Positions 1 to 11,045 are shown, numbered from the stretch's first letter. The stretch: DNA of 20,798 bases from Larix sibirica (GCA_004151065.3 NWUY0304971144.1:1-20798); one strand, 5' to 3'. Notes: generated by a model from the letters alone, not told the origin. Numbers and translations: made by a program.

Positions 1-3000
1 ACACATAGCTTAGCTGAGGGGAATCTGGCTGAAGGGAATGAGAGGTCTGAGATCAAGCAACAACAAGCTGGGTAAAAAGAACAATTATGAAGTTTCACAG
101 CAGAACAGGAGTTGTTTCCCACTGCACCTAATTACTGGTTTCCCCCCTGCATTTACGCATAGATAATAGAGTCACGGATATAGATTCCACCACCCACAGG
201 CACCTATTTCTATTCATTTCAGTCCTAGCCCGATCCACTAACCCCTCTTATCATTGGTCATTCTCTATATTCATAATCCAAATATATTTATGTATTGTGA
301 AAAGCTTTATATTCAAACCAATATGTTTTGGGTCTACTAGGTTTATAAAGGCAGCTTGTTCTTTCCCTACCATACCTTGGTTACTACTTCCGCCGATCTT
401 ACACCGATCTTGTTTCAATTTATCATTTGTAAAACTGTGTGTTTTTGTTCTTTGATAGATAAGAGCGGGCAATGCAAGAAGTAGTACGTGATTCGAGGGC
501 TGTTGAAATTTACAGTGTATATAGGATAGTGGCGGGCTCTGCCTCAAAACCGGTTTGAAGGGGGTTAGGCCCATGAGTAAACAGAGGAAGGACGGTTATA
601 TGCTAATTGATCTTACTCACTCTAGATATCTATCGTACTAGGGTATTCCTTTTGCTTTTGCTTCCCTGACGCTTCAACTTATATGCCTTCTCTACTTGCA
701 CAACTGCGAAGAACACTCGGACTTTTGTGTAATGAATCAAGTAACTTAATTGTGGGGTTTGCCTTTATGACATAGGATTTATGGCCCAATTCTTATTTTG
801 CGTCACTTATGTTCCAATTCGCCCATAGAGAGGGGTGGAAAAGCCTCTTCCGGATCTGAATCATTTGCTTTATAACCATATTACCTGAACCTTTAGTATT
901 AATGTACCCGTAACCTTGCTGGAAAAAAGACAGTGATCTAAGCTTGGATTTGTCAATCATTTCGTTCACGTACTATCCATCCTGTTTATGGATCCAATAG
1001 GCCCTACGCTCAGTAAATAAGGGCTGGCTAGTTTTATTCTGCTTAAAACTGACTGAGCTCACAGCTCACACTTAGAACCTTCTTACAGAAGACGGACGGA
1101 TGCCTTTGCCTTAAGAAAAGTCCAACAGATGGGAAGCCTTTCCCCAATGTGAGGTTGTAGGTAGCACTCCACATTCCCCTAACTCCTTTGCTCTTTTTAT
1201 TTTCACTTGATATCCACATTGAACTTGTCCATAAATACCAATTAGTCTCCAAAAGTTTCCCTTTTCTTTCTTATTTGCCTTACATGCGGAAGTTAAGTTC
1301 AACAGAAGATATGAAAGCAGAGCGAACAAAACCACCGATGCTATGGCAGGTATAAACTAAATCTCTACGTTAACCTTTTCCGGGGCGGGGAGTGAGTAAC
1401 AGCCATAGGGTGATATCTATCAAATAGCCGAGCTGAGCATTGTCCCCAGTGTGAGGTTTAGGGTAAACCTTGGCGCTTATTAAATCACGTTCCCACCTGA
1501 CATTGAAGCTATTTGCTGTCATACAGCCGTCGTCTATGCTAGGGCTGTAGAGTAAGGTCCATGCACTCCGCCTTAGAGTGTGCCTCCTATAGTTTTCTTA
1601 TCTGCTTGTTTATTTAGCTGCTGGGCCGGGATAACCCTAGTAGTGTTGTATCCAAAGGTTGAACGAGACTAAGGACATTAACTATCTTGCTGCACCGGTT
1701 GAAGTGACCAGAGAAGAGTGTTTATTCAAAGTGGGCTGCTTGCCGAATAAGTCTCTTGCTTACTTACAATAGCAAGACCTAGGGGCTTCATCTCAAAAGC
1801 CTACACATATTGACCAGCCGGGGACCCCCGAAGTTACATCTGCTAGCTCTGTTACTACCAAACGCACACGGTTAGAAATTAACCAGTTAACACCCAGCTG
1901 GTACAATAGCAGCTATTGCCAAATTATTTCCACTTTTCTATTTCACCTGCCCAAATGGAATATTTTATCTAATCAAACTGCCCAATTCAACTCTGTACTG
2001 CTCACGGTTCTGCAGTTGACTGAGCAGTTGTAGCTGTCGATTCTTATGCTTAACCCATAAACACATCCAGTGGTTGATACAGCAGTTTAAGCGTATTATT
2101 AACAAGTATGATACATATAGGTCCAGACTAAGCTTAGTTATCGAGATTAAGTTGCTTATACAGTACTAGTGGTGGCATTGGCGGAATAGGTATAGGCAAC
2201 GGAAGTGTACATTTATAATCTCATTAAATGCCGGAACGGAAAGACAATAGTGAAAAAAAAAGGAAGGAAAAGGCTTATTAGCAAGACCCACACAATAGGA
2301 AAAGGGTACGGGTATAAGACCAATTGGCGGCTCGGCCAGCAAACTCGGAAGACAGCAGATCAGTTTAGAGTATCCATTAATGAATCAGCTTTCTTTATCC
2401 CGTACTATCTTATTTTGTTGCCGGCTACATAGCTTGCTTCCTGTATAATAGATATAGTGTCTGGCTGGATAAAAGCTCCCCGTACGAATATTAGTTCCAG
2501 GCTGGGATTCACCTGGACCCTTATTAGTTCTTGCCGGCCCAAGTACCTTCTAGTTGGGGTCTCTAGTCTGATGGGCTGATCTGTCTAACCTACAAGCAAG
2601 CATACCTACATTACCTCTTTACTGATTTGACCAAATCCTAGGTGGTCATCCTCATTACTATGCGCTGGTAATCCTAGCTGGTTGGTTGGGGAACCTCGTA
2701 AGCTGCTAGTGGGCTGTAACTATCCTAGCCTACTATAGGATCTGGATCCTGATCTCTAACGGGTTAAACCGCTGCCTCTGTGGTATATACTTAAATTGCT
2801 GGTTCATCAACTGGCTTTGAATCTGTATCACCGCCTGGTAACTTTGTCAGCTGGATCCGGTTGGTCCATATCATTAAAAGATTGTCTAAGACTACCCTGT
2901 CCTACCGGCTTAAGACAGGCAGAATATGTAGCTTCTATCGATCCAAATATCTGAGCCTGATGGCTGTAAGTAGGTGAGTAGCAATAGTGCAGTAGGCGGG

Positions 3001-3640
3001 GTATCAAGATAATAAGCAATACGGTGGGTGGCTCCTAAGTGTGGTAAGATAAGGTGATATTCTCTGCTCCTAATATAGAGAAGGTAGAGTAAGTAGGGGA
3101 GTAAGTAGCTATGAAAAGTCTCGTAAGCAGCTGTCCTTTATTAAAGGTAATGGAGGGCTCGAATGTGAACTAGCGCACTTCGTTGATAGCCAAGCCGTGT
3201 GCCTTCAGTTATTGCGTGCTCACCGAATATTATTTTGGTGCTCCAAAAGTAAGGCGCACAGGGTGTTGAAAGTAGTCCTTCGCCTCTGGACCTGAATGTT
3301 GAACAAGGTGCCACGCCTGCGGAAGTAGGCTAATAATAGGGTGTCATGTAGTGTTGTAGTATTGCAATTGGCTGCTATTCCAAGTATAAAGGTTTGGTTT
3401 TCAGTGGGAAGAACTAAAATGATTTTTGTGCAACGCTGGTTAAAATGTTGTATTAAATGGAAAATAAGAAATGGGGTTTTACAGCAGGTAAGCATGGGTT
3501 GGGTATAATTTCACATAAACTAAGAATGTCGATGTTGCGCATGGTATAAGTTTATGTCCATTATAGGGTTGTAAGTAAGGGCAGCAGGAAGGTAGAAGTC
3601 TAAGGTCCTTTTCAATTTAATTAGTTATGTGTATGTTGGA
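1..3640. other. Gene-free region, no recognised coding or RNA gene
   Basis: I read both strands and found no recognisable protein family, tRNA or rRNA. Open frames here are short (the longest is about 107 codons, minus strand, 251-574) and their translations resemble no family I know. CpG dinucleotides are common, unlike the retroelement-bearing end of the window. A weak 16-base direct repeat (tccccartgtgaggtt, one mismatch) occurs at 1141-1156 and 1443-1458. The stretch 1877-2030 is open on the plus strand for about 50 codons, which is within chance expectation. Confidence 0.6.
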
Positions 3641-4450
3641 TGCGATAAAGGGTGATGTATGTGTGTTCGGATCAAAAGGTTGGATCTGGATGGGTATTTG
3701 AAGATTCCAATTCCAATCGGACGTTTCAGCTAAGCAGGTTCAAAGCCTGCCTCGAAACACCGAACGAAAACAATTGATCCCTGTGGGTATAAGGTTGGCT
3801 AAGGCATGTTAGCATTGAAGGTATAGCTAAGTCCGAGATAAGATAAGTTCATAAGCGCCTAACCAACCCCGATAACGAGAACGTCTGATCCAATTCATGG
3901 TTGGTAAATCACACGGATATAAAAAAAATTGAGGGTAAAATGAACTTACTCGCCAGTGTAATGACTTCCGAGATTCATGGGTTGAGTGGAAGGTAGGAAT
4001 AAGGTCCGAGATAAGGGCATAGATTAGTAGATACCTAGGATTCGATCGATTGATGGGTGGGATGGAAGGAAGCCTTACATGCCCGAAACAACCCCTTGCA
4101 CACACTACATGAACTCACGAAGGATTGAGTGGGAGTGAAGGTGCGCAAGCAGGCTCGACCACTGGGAGAGGGAGGGATCGATTTCAGCCCTACAGAGACT
4201 TACCTCCAGTCACGAACGACTGTGCCATGAAGAATGTGCCCGAATAAATACATTGACCCTACCCAGATGGCTTTATGGGCTTGGGGATATAAGTAGAGTG
4301 TATAAATGTATATTGTCTTCGGCACTATGATAAGTTACTCCACCACCAATCCAATGGGAATAATCGCCCATTTCATATAAGTGTGGGTGTAGTGAGCTAA
4401 AGCCTATAGTGTCATATTGGCTGAACAAGCATATAAGAGCATATTATGTT
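3641..4450. other. Gene-free region with a weak direct repeat
   Basis: No gene is recognisable. A related segment containing gtccgagataag occurs at 3831-3842 and 4004-4015, each preceded by a similar aaggta-type sequence, which suggests an old diverged duplication of about 40 bases. The 14-base word cgagataagggcat at 4007-4020 recurs at 10265-10278. At 3734-3750 a perfect 5-base stem closes a 7-base loop and resembles a tRNA T-arm, but no tRNA body surrounds it. Confidence 0.5.
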
Positions 4451-4480
4451 GCTAGTTGATGCAGTCAACCCAGGTTCCAT

Positions 4481-4508
4481 GCATTCATTAGCTAAGCATT
4501 CATTAGCT
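4481..4508. repeat. Two-copy 15-base tandem repeat
   Basis: The unit gcattcattagctaa (4481-4495) is followed directly by a second copy (4496-4508) that is identical over its first 13 bases. It is a short local duplication in non-coding sequence. Confidence 0.85.
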
Positions 4509-5026
4509 CATAGGTTATGAGTGTGGGCACAGCTACTTTCTACATATTATTCTAATAGTCTACTATCAATAATATATGGATATCAATAAAGAATTATTGC
4601 ATATCTACGTTTGTTTCACACTTTGCTGAAGTTAGCATCATAAAACCATAGGGCAGGGCATAGGGTATATATGAGCTATCACATGGAGACAACCCAGAGG
4701 GCCTTTCCCAAGGTAGTAGGGAATTTTCACTTAACTTGAATAGTGCACAATCACGGATAAAAAACACCTTCCTTAATACTGGTTTGGTTATATGCAATCT
4801 TCTATGAATAATATGAAATGCTTCTTACTTTTTATCTAAGTGTAGTTTCTTACTTACTAAAATGGCATTTCCTTAGTTTTACCTCTGGAGGTTCCCCCAT
4901 GAAGATCTGGAGCGATACTACCAACTGCTGATAAGGTTTCAATCGATAGGAGAGGAGGTTGGTTCACTATAGGGCATCACCATAAGGTTCCCACTATATA
5001 TGGAGCACCTATATATGACACTATTA

Positions 5027-5042
5027 TCTATATATATATAAT
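5027..5042. repeat. TA dinucleotide microsatellite
   Basis: A run of alternating T and A (about seven TA units) lies inside an AT-rich stretch at 4995-5050 that contains several more tatata blocks. It is simple sequence with no other visible role. Confidence 0.8.
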
Positions 5043-5148
5043 ACTATTTATGAGTTCGTAGGTCCAATAGTAGAGGCGTAACATCCACATGAGCCCTGTT
5101 CATCACCTGTTCTTCAATAGGTATGATATTTTAGCACCAAACCATTCC
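5043..5148 (+). repeat. Copy 1 of a diverged direct repeat
   Basis: This segment aligns with 5475-5566 in the same orientation. Shared blocks, in order, are an actat-ctatgag stretch, taggtcc, aggcgtaacatc, cctgttca, gggtatgat or ggtatgat, ttagcacc, and a closing ccattcc. Copy 1 is longer by several small insertions, including about 12 bases after cctgttca. The copies differ by many substitutions and indels, so the duplication is old. No reading frame is preserved through either copy. Confidence 0.75.
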
Positions 5149-5245
5149 TTCTGAGTGTGGCCCGGTATTGGTCAAGACCTATTCCATTCAGTGGGGACCA
5201 GATTCTGATCAAAAAATTTTATCAGTCGCACACATTTTCATAGTC

Positions 5246-5287
5246 AAAACCTCCCCCTCGTACCTCAGGGAAGTCCCTCCGGGTCCT
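5246..5287 (+). repeat. 42-base dispersed repeat, coding-like (copy 1, inverted relative to 18.1 kb)
   Basis: This block matches the reverse complement of 18080-18121 at 40 of 42 positions. Read on this strand it translates as KTSPSYLREVPPGP; the other copy, read on the minus strand, gives KTFPSYLRKVPPGP. Here the frame stays open to about 5328 (continuing IFDGFEEFHIESSGY) before a stop. Both differences change an amino acid. The likely reading is the tail of a decayed retroelement-associated frame present in two copies. The family is not recognised. Confidence 0.75.
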
Positions 5288-5474
5288 ATTTTTGATGGGT
5301 TTGAGGAATTCCACATAGAATCATCAGGATATTAAAATGGAGATTATTCTATATTAACATTGCTATTTCCAGACCACCATCTAGCAGCATGAGAGTCCGT
5401 GGGTTAGTAAGTGGATATATATAAGGCACTATTCCATCCATATTATGTCAGCACTATGATGGTATAGGAGCAGC

Positions 5475-5566
5475 ACTATCTATGAGGTAGGTCCCAAATA
5501 TAGGCGTAACATCTACGGAGTCCTGTTCAAGAGGGTATGATTTCCTTAGCACCCACCATCCATTCC
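5475..5566 (+). repeat. Copy 2 of a diverged direct repeat
   Basis: This is the shorter partner of 5043-5148. The flank also carries a short match: gtgggttagtaa occurs at 5399-5410 before this copy and at 5577-5588 after it, each downstream of a ccaccatc word. The whole 5.0-5.6 kb block therefore looks like repeated partial duplication. Confidence 0.7.
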
Positions 5567-5596
5567 CACCTCTATGGTGGGTTAGTAAATAGTTAT

Positions 5597-5628
5597 CCAA
5601 TTTCAATATATTCCAATTTCAATATATT
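5597..5628. repeat. Perfect 16-base tandem duplication
   Basis: The unit ccaatttcaatatatt occurs twice head to tail (5597-5612 and 5613-5628) with no mismatch, followed by two bases of a third copy. Identity suggests a recent event. Confidence 0.9.
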
Positions 5629-5808
5629 CCATAGACTTTATCAAGTAAAGATCAGACGTTATGACAATTCTGTATATTCAAATACTGATAAGGTTCCAAA
5701 ACTGCATGTAGCAATACTACAACTGCACTAATCTATGAAGAGGTTCCACTACTGCACATAGGGTAGAGAGCACACTATCATCAGGTGAGGTGAGAGTTAG
5801 GCCTATAG

Positions 5809-5884
5809 TGAGTGAGCCATATCTGAGTGAGCCATATGAGTCCTTCCTAGCGTTGACTATTGACTATCGGCTATCGGCTATCGG
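5809..5884. repeat. Cluster of three short tandem repeats
   Basis: Three arrays follow one another. The unit tgagtgagccatat occurs at 5809-5822 and 5824-5837. The unit tgactat occurs at 5854-5860 and 5861-5867. The unit ctatcgg occurs three times at 5864-5870, 5871-5877 and 5878-5884, partly overlapping the previous array. Units of 15 and 7 bases side by side fit slippage in non-coding DNA. Confidence 0.85.
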
Positions 5885-6232
5885 CTCTCATAGGGAACCT
5901 TCCTGAAAGTATATAGTTAAGTAAAAAGAAAATATATTTTAGTCTCCCGATGAGGAGGTCTCTATCTGTATCGGTTTATTTCTATCTTTTTTTGGCGGGC
6001 TCTTTCCTTGCATACCGGGGCTCACCTTCAGTGGAAAGGGACCTTAAGCGCTGAAGAGCAGAAAAGGAATAAAACGGCTCTTACAGAGCGAGCTACCCCG
6101 TTCATTTATTACTTACTTATAGTTCTAACCATGGCGGCACCGGTCTCTCATCAATGGCATGATCCAAAACGCATGACATAATCACGGTACCCTCTTGTCT
6201 TCTTTCGGTATGACCTTTACTTACTTCTGTCC

Positions 6233-6439
6233 TTGAATGATAATTCGCCTACCTTGGTTGTTGGTGTAGCCATCACTTCCAGAAGGAAGTGGGGAACAGC
6301 GATTGATCTTCAGCCAAACTATTTCTCTATTCTCCCGGAGTTCAAAAACCATTTGACGAATGCGGCTGCATTGATTCATCTGGCTAATAATAGCAACAAC
6401 GATGGAAAGATTAAAGATATTCTCCTAAGAGTGCAGTAA
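6233..6439 (+). other. Short open frame, family not recognised
   Basis: A 68-codon frame starts with ATG and ends with TAA. The frame is also open about 10 codons upstream of that ATG. The product would be soluble, rich in asparagine (including NNSNND near its end), with no visible signal peptide, membrane segment or catalytic motif. A second short frame begins 10 bases after its stop. I cannot match it to a mitochondrial or retroelement protein. It may be a chance frame or a fragment of a decayed gene. Confidence 0.25.
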
Positions 6440-6449
6440 GCGCGACTAA

Positions 6450-6674
6450 ATGGTAAATGAAGATAGGGAGATAATTTCCTCGACCGGAAAGATTCTAAAA
6501 GCCGAACCAAATTTAGGTAGGGGCTTGCCATCAAAGAAATATAGGCATCTGACCTCTCGGCGGCCCTTGGTGATGTGGGCAGTCATTCGTCCGTTGTACC
6601 ATCCCTCTCGAAGACATAGTCAGTTGTACCACTCCTATAAAAGACATACCCGGGCTACACTACTTCCAGGGTGA
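6450..6674 (+). other. Short open frame with internal decapeptide repeat
   Basis: A 74-codon ATG-to-TGA frame. Its basic C-terminal half contains two related decapeptides, LYHPSRRHSQ and LYHSYKRHTR, coded by a 30-base tandem repeat at 6593-6652. The sequence just before that repeat resembles 14841-14865. No family is recognised. The repeat length being a multiple of three keeps the frame open, but that can happen by chance. Confidence 0.25.
6593..6652. repeat. Two-copy imperfect 30-base tandem repeat
   Basis: Units start at 6593 and 6623. Both begin with gttgtacca and end near aagacata; the middle is diverged. It lies in the open frame at 6450-6674. Confidence 0.75.
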
Positions 6675-6699
6675 AAGTATAAAAAAACCTCCATCATTT

Positions 6700-8210
6700 C
6701 CTTGCCCCACTACTAGCTATGCAACTCTAACTCTAGCAACACCACTAGCTAGGCCTCCTCAATCTAGCAACATGTCTAGCCATTATTTCGTATGCAAATA
6801 GGGTACGCATCTCCTTTTCACTTGGTATGATATTTAACATACGGCTTGAAAAGGAATCTTTTCTTTTTTAATAATTGGGGCGAGGTAGGAGCCCACTCAC
6901 TATTCATATGGTGAGGCATTTAACAACGTTTCGAACAGACCCGGTTGGGCACAGGTAATAAGTTTGCTTGATACAGAATCATTAAAGCCTCCCCCTCGAC
7001 TACTAATGGCTTTGTCCTTGTCGGAACTTTTATTCGATGTTCAATAGGAGGGGCAGGTCCTAGGGATACTTCGATATCCAGCTAGATCCACAAATAACGC
7101 TTTATTTATTCAGGGGATTCCAGACTTTAGGTTCGAGTGATACAGGGCCTATAGTTACGTAGATGGGACGAAGAACCCAAACCGTGAAGAAGCAGAAGAC
7201 CTACCTTTATTCTGAAAATGGGTCCGCTTATAAATAAGTATTAACCCCTACCTACCCTATAGGGCCTTTATTCTTCCATTTCACATCACTTTTAGTCAAT
7301 GTGCGACCCAACCCTTCCAACTATGTCTGAAGTGGCCATAGAACTTAGCAAATGCATTTGTATTAATGTCTTAGTGGGTTGGATCCCGGCCTGAAAAGAG
7401 TGCTACAACGAAGATTTCTGGCACCTACTAGTGGCTCTCAGAGACCCCATGGCTGTGCCTAACTCCCTCGGTGCCGTAGCTTCCCGTCCCGTGTTTGGTG
7501 AATGTGTATTCGGTAGATGCATTCTTTAGTATGTGGGACCGCCCCTTTCCTAAGACTTATCGGTTCATAGAATCAAATAAAAGAAACTATCCGTAATACT
7601 CATCAGTTGTAACGCCTCTCTCGGAAGATGCTGGCTGGTGTGGATTGAACTGAATGTGAGACTGCGGGGTATGCGTGTATGGGTAATGTGTGATAATGTT
7701 AGATTGGGTACTGAAAGCGTAAAGAAGACTGTGCAGTTGCATATTTAACAGAACGCGGACTGAATGCGTGGATGCATGAATAAGGGGCTGTTCCTTCTTG
7801 GGTGATGGTGTACTTGTTGGGTGACGTGTCCTGGGCGGTATCCTTTATTAAGCATACTGTGCTTTTTTTGGTGACGTGGACTCGGCAGTCGGACTGAATG
7901 AGGATAATGGGGAATGCGTAATGAATGGAATGTGGGCTCCTGTCGGGACGTTATATTGTGAGATGATGGGTACGAAAGATAAGATCAAGTAATAAAGCTA
8001 CTCTAGCTGGCTCTTCATATTGGGCCGTAATATGTGTATATGATGGGGTATATATAAGATAAAGTATAAAGCAGAGCTAATTGATCTGTCTCACCTATTT
8101 GGGGAGATGTATCCTGTGGCCCCTTTAAATGGTAACGCTTTTATCCGAATAAGTTCTCAAGTGAATAATCAAGTCGATAAATCAATCGCTATCCGGGCAA
8201 GGTCGGATCG
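6700..8210. other. Gene-free region with degenerate short repeats
   Basis: No gene is recognisable on either strand. At 7818-7837 and 7868-7887 two related 20-base segments sit 50 bases apart, both carrying gtgacgtg followed by a ctcggc or ctgggc word. The word gaatgcg occurs at 7762-7768 and 7912-7918 and again three times at 8945-8991. These fit old, shuffled copies of one short repeat family. Confidence 0.5.
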
Positions 8211-8216
8211 GTCAGG

Positions 8217-8275
8217 CAAACTAGGCGACAAGGCTGGATCACGCTCAAACTAGGCACGAATCGGTCAAACTAGGC
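8217..8275. repeat. Three copies of caaactaggc
   Basis: The 10-base word occurs at 8217-8226, 8246-8255 and 8266-8275. The second and third copies lie in similar surroundings (ctcaaactaggc and gtcaaactaggcg) 20 bases apart, and the first is 29 bases earlier. It is an imperfect tandem array. Confidence 0.75.
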
Positions 8276-8619
8276 GAAAAGAAGGGTCGGTGCTCCTCCC
8301 AACACTGACGGCAAGCAAGCCCATTTATTAAGCCTGCCTGTAACAAAAAAAAAGTAAAAGCGAGAAGGGTATGGGGCGAATTGGGAATAATATTATCCAT
8401 CAATATCGTCCAATTACTATTCCTCTGAGTGACCACCACCACCGCCAGCTCACACAAATACTCGGTACGGTATTTATTTGTATATATAAGCATATTCTGT
8501 TGAAAGTAAATATATATTTCTCCCTATCAGCTGGTTTCGGGTTCGGAGTGGTTGGTGGGGTTGGGGCCCCTGCCAGCATTGTGGTTTGATGCGATACATC
8601 TTCCCGGTGCGTTACCTTC

Positions 8620-9170
8620 TATCGGGTGCGGTACCTTAATCAGCGATCATCATCCCTATAATTGAGATCATCATATTGAATAACCTGTGTAACCAAGCTC
8701 TTTAAACAGGGTTCCGTTCAAAAGCGCACCTTTTAAGGTTTCCTCCTTAAGCAGGGCTCCTATTTCATTACTCTTAATTATAAAGCGCTCATCATCTTAT
8801 CTAGCGGCTGTTATAAGCAAAGGTTTCAAATGTGTGTGCCCCCCAGGAACTTCTTGTCAATGCGGGTGTTTTAATGGGTAAAGCAGTAATGCCTATAATG
8901 CGGGGGAAAATGGGGGCGAGAAGTCGGGATGCAGACGAATTGTTGAATGCGGATGATGAATGCGGGCGTAATAGGTAATCTGTTGAATGCGTATTGGTCC
9001 TTCCTGGTTGACGTGTACAGGGAGGCGTGTGCAGTGATTCGTTTTTCGGTTGGGCCCTGAGGATCTGCTGTTTCCTTTCTGTCCGTTGTAGTGCCTCACC
9101 TACAACTATGTGTTCAATCAAGTGAATCTATACAAGGTGTAGATGCCGGTACTTAATTACAAGAGTAGAT
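8620..9170. other. Gene-free region with gaatgcg repeats
   Basis: A minus-strand open frame of 106 codons (8801-9121) crosses this region, but its translation resembles no known family. The strand complementary to it carries three gaatgcg words in 47 bases (8945-8951, 8958-8964, 8985-8991), so the frame runs through a repeat rather than a gene. A gttgacgtg word at about 9006 parallels the gtgacgtg words near 7.8 kb. Confidence 0.4.
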
Positions 9171-10200
9171 CCCCCATCTGAATCACCACCTACCCCGAAA
9201 CAACGAACACAACGCCAGGGGAAGGAACGAACGAACAACACAACACGAATCTGCCACCGCAACGGGAAGAATAGGTCCCGCAGCTCACCAAGGACTCTCA
9301 CACATAGGGAATAATCTCGTGCAAGGCCATTGACCAGGTGATTCTATGTGCTCATATATTATGGATACCACTAAACTACACAACCAAGGATCTCATACAC
9401 TGGGAGATGTAACCTGTACACTGTGTAGCGGAGTCGACTAAGATATTCTTGGCTACAGAGATAGATTAGGCATGGTAGAGAGATTCTTTCTCATGCTCAT
9501 GGCGGTGATGCTGCCTTGTTGCTTAGTTGTTGCTTCACTCTCGTAGCGGCATTCACATAATTGAAGAAACTGGGTACTACTGGTATAGGTCTGGAATAGG
9601 GTCTTGACACCACACTTGCTTGTTGAGGCCTGGAACTACTTGAGGCCAGCACACGGAGATTAAGACCACAATACCATCCCGGGCTCTGGGGTTGGGCAGT
9701 TCATGCGGATCTTACACGGAATAATATTACTCTAAGGCCTTACTCGCCTCACACTCGCCTCACACTCGCGACACATTATTACTCGCCTCAGTTGTGGTCA
9801 CTCTCGGCGTATCGTTGCAACTCGTGTCGTTCGTCATTACACACTCGTTCATCCATACAACGGGTGGTCTTTATTACCGGGGACTCATAATCATATAGGG
9901 GAATAATGCCAACTAATTTATTGAATAACTACACAGGAATAGTTGTTACAATATGATGACTGGATGGAATAGGGTTTTGTGACCGGCTCACGTAACACAT
10001 AGGAACAAAAAACATAGGAAGGAATCTCATACCAAGACCACATTGACCAGGTGATTCAAGGATCTCGTACGATGTATCACCTGGACTTACCACGACCTCA
10101 TGTACGTAGATCTCGTATATCTCTATGCATTCTCCAAACTAGAGTTCCGTTCTCAGCATCAACACAACCTTGCTTGGGGAAACAATCTGAAAGGGTCTTG
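9171..10200. other. Gene-free block of shuffled short repeats
   Basis: No gene is seen. A perfect 17-base repeat, cattgaccaggtgattc, occurs at 9328-9344 and 10041-10057, each followed within 50 bases by caaggatctc and a gtac or atac end. The word catagggaataat or a close relative occurs near 9302 and 9895, and cataggaa occurs twice near 10.0 kb. The block is CpG-rich. Confidence 0.55.
9742..9774. repeat. 11-base tandem repeat, three copies
   Basis: The unit actcgcctcac occurs at 9742-9752 and 9753-9763, and a third copy with two changes follows at 9764-9774. A detached fourth copy, actcgcctca, starts at 9781. Confidence 0.85.
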
Positions 10201-10667
10201 TTACTTTAGCATAAATTGACTTTTTTAGATGATTTTTGGAACCCCTATTATTAGGATCTTATTGGCGAGATAAGGGCATTAATAGAATGGCGTGGAAATG
10301 ATAAAGAGCTTCGTTCAAATAATAGCATCAAAATAAAAAAAGCTGGTGTGTTATTTGGCCCAAAAATAAGAGCTTAGTTCTATTATGGGGAATCATATTA
10401 ATAACTAGGACTTCAACGCTAGCTTATCCCTCTTCGTTTTAGCTGAGAAATAATCAAATAAATAAAATGACTATATTAGTTAGCGTGATGAGATATAATA
10501 TTTCCTTTGGTCCTGCAATTAGGGTAGGCTTCAAAATTCTTTTCTTCACGCGAAGGTAAGGTTCTTCTAAAAGGTAAACCCGGGTTAAAAAAAGACGCTT
10601 AGTTATGCGGATTCATTATGAAGGACAGAAGGAAACGGCTTAAGGGCAGGGCTAGAGATTATGATGA

Positions 10668-11045
10668 AAGGAACCCTCCCTTTGGACATTGAGTGAAAGT
10701 TCCGAAAGGTTTTGGCTTCCAGAAAAAGCAAAATTGCCAAATCGCCGAGAGGCAGGTCCTTTACAAGTTCTCACTTTACCAAACCCTAGATTTTATTGCT
10801 TGGGTTTTCGGGGCCCTGAAATTACTAACCCAATTTGGATAGGACTTAACAATTCATTCTTCTTTCATATTGAAGTTATTCCCACAGATAGAAAAAGCAG
10901 AACTAATAAACCAGTTCCAGGTCAGCATTCTAGGGCTGGTCGAACATTCAAACCTCTTTATGTCTTTATGATCGATCCTCTGTTCCCTCATTGGAAAGCT
11001 CTAAACTCCTCTTCCCAGTCAAGAGAAGAGAATGGTACCAAGTAA
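10668..11045 (+). pseudogene. Open frame of about 125 codons without an ATG start, unassigned
   Basis: This is the longest open frame outside the retroelements that reads like protein. It is open from 10668, just after an in-frame TGA, to a TAA ending at 11045. The only non-ATG starts near its beginning are weak (TTG at 10689), and the first in-frame ATG is near the C-terminus (MIDPLFPHW), so it is more likely a gene fragment than an intact gene. The translation is proline-rich and basic, with an aromatic stretch (NPIWIGLNNSFFFHIEV) too short and polar to be a clear membrane segment, then a basic segment (DRKSRTNKPVPGQHSRAGR). I cannot match it to a plant mitochondrial or plastid protein. RNA editing could create a start codon in a plant mitochondrion, but no obvious ACG stands at the beginning. 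Confidence 0.35.

Noticed and set aside
251-574. 107-codon minus-strand open frame with an ATG start
   Set aside because: No recognisable domain, signal peptide or family, and this length is expected by chance in a window of this size. Kept out as a gene.
3662-3760. Possible tRNA: gcaggttcaaagcctgc looks like a T-arm
   Set aside because: The 5-base stem and 7-base loop are right, but the following seven bases have no matching acceptor strand upstream, and no anticodon or D-arm can be drawn at the expected distances.
8530-8570. G-rich stretch that could form a G-quadruplex
   Set aside because: Most G runs are two bases long, with only one or two runs of four. The motif is weak and there is no promoter or origin context.
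8801-9121. 106-codon minus-strand open frame
   Set aside because: The translation matches no family. The opposite strand here carries the gaatgcg repeats seen elsewhere, and the frame overlaps a second unrelated open frame.
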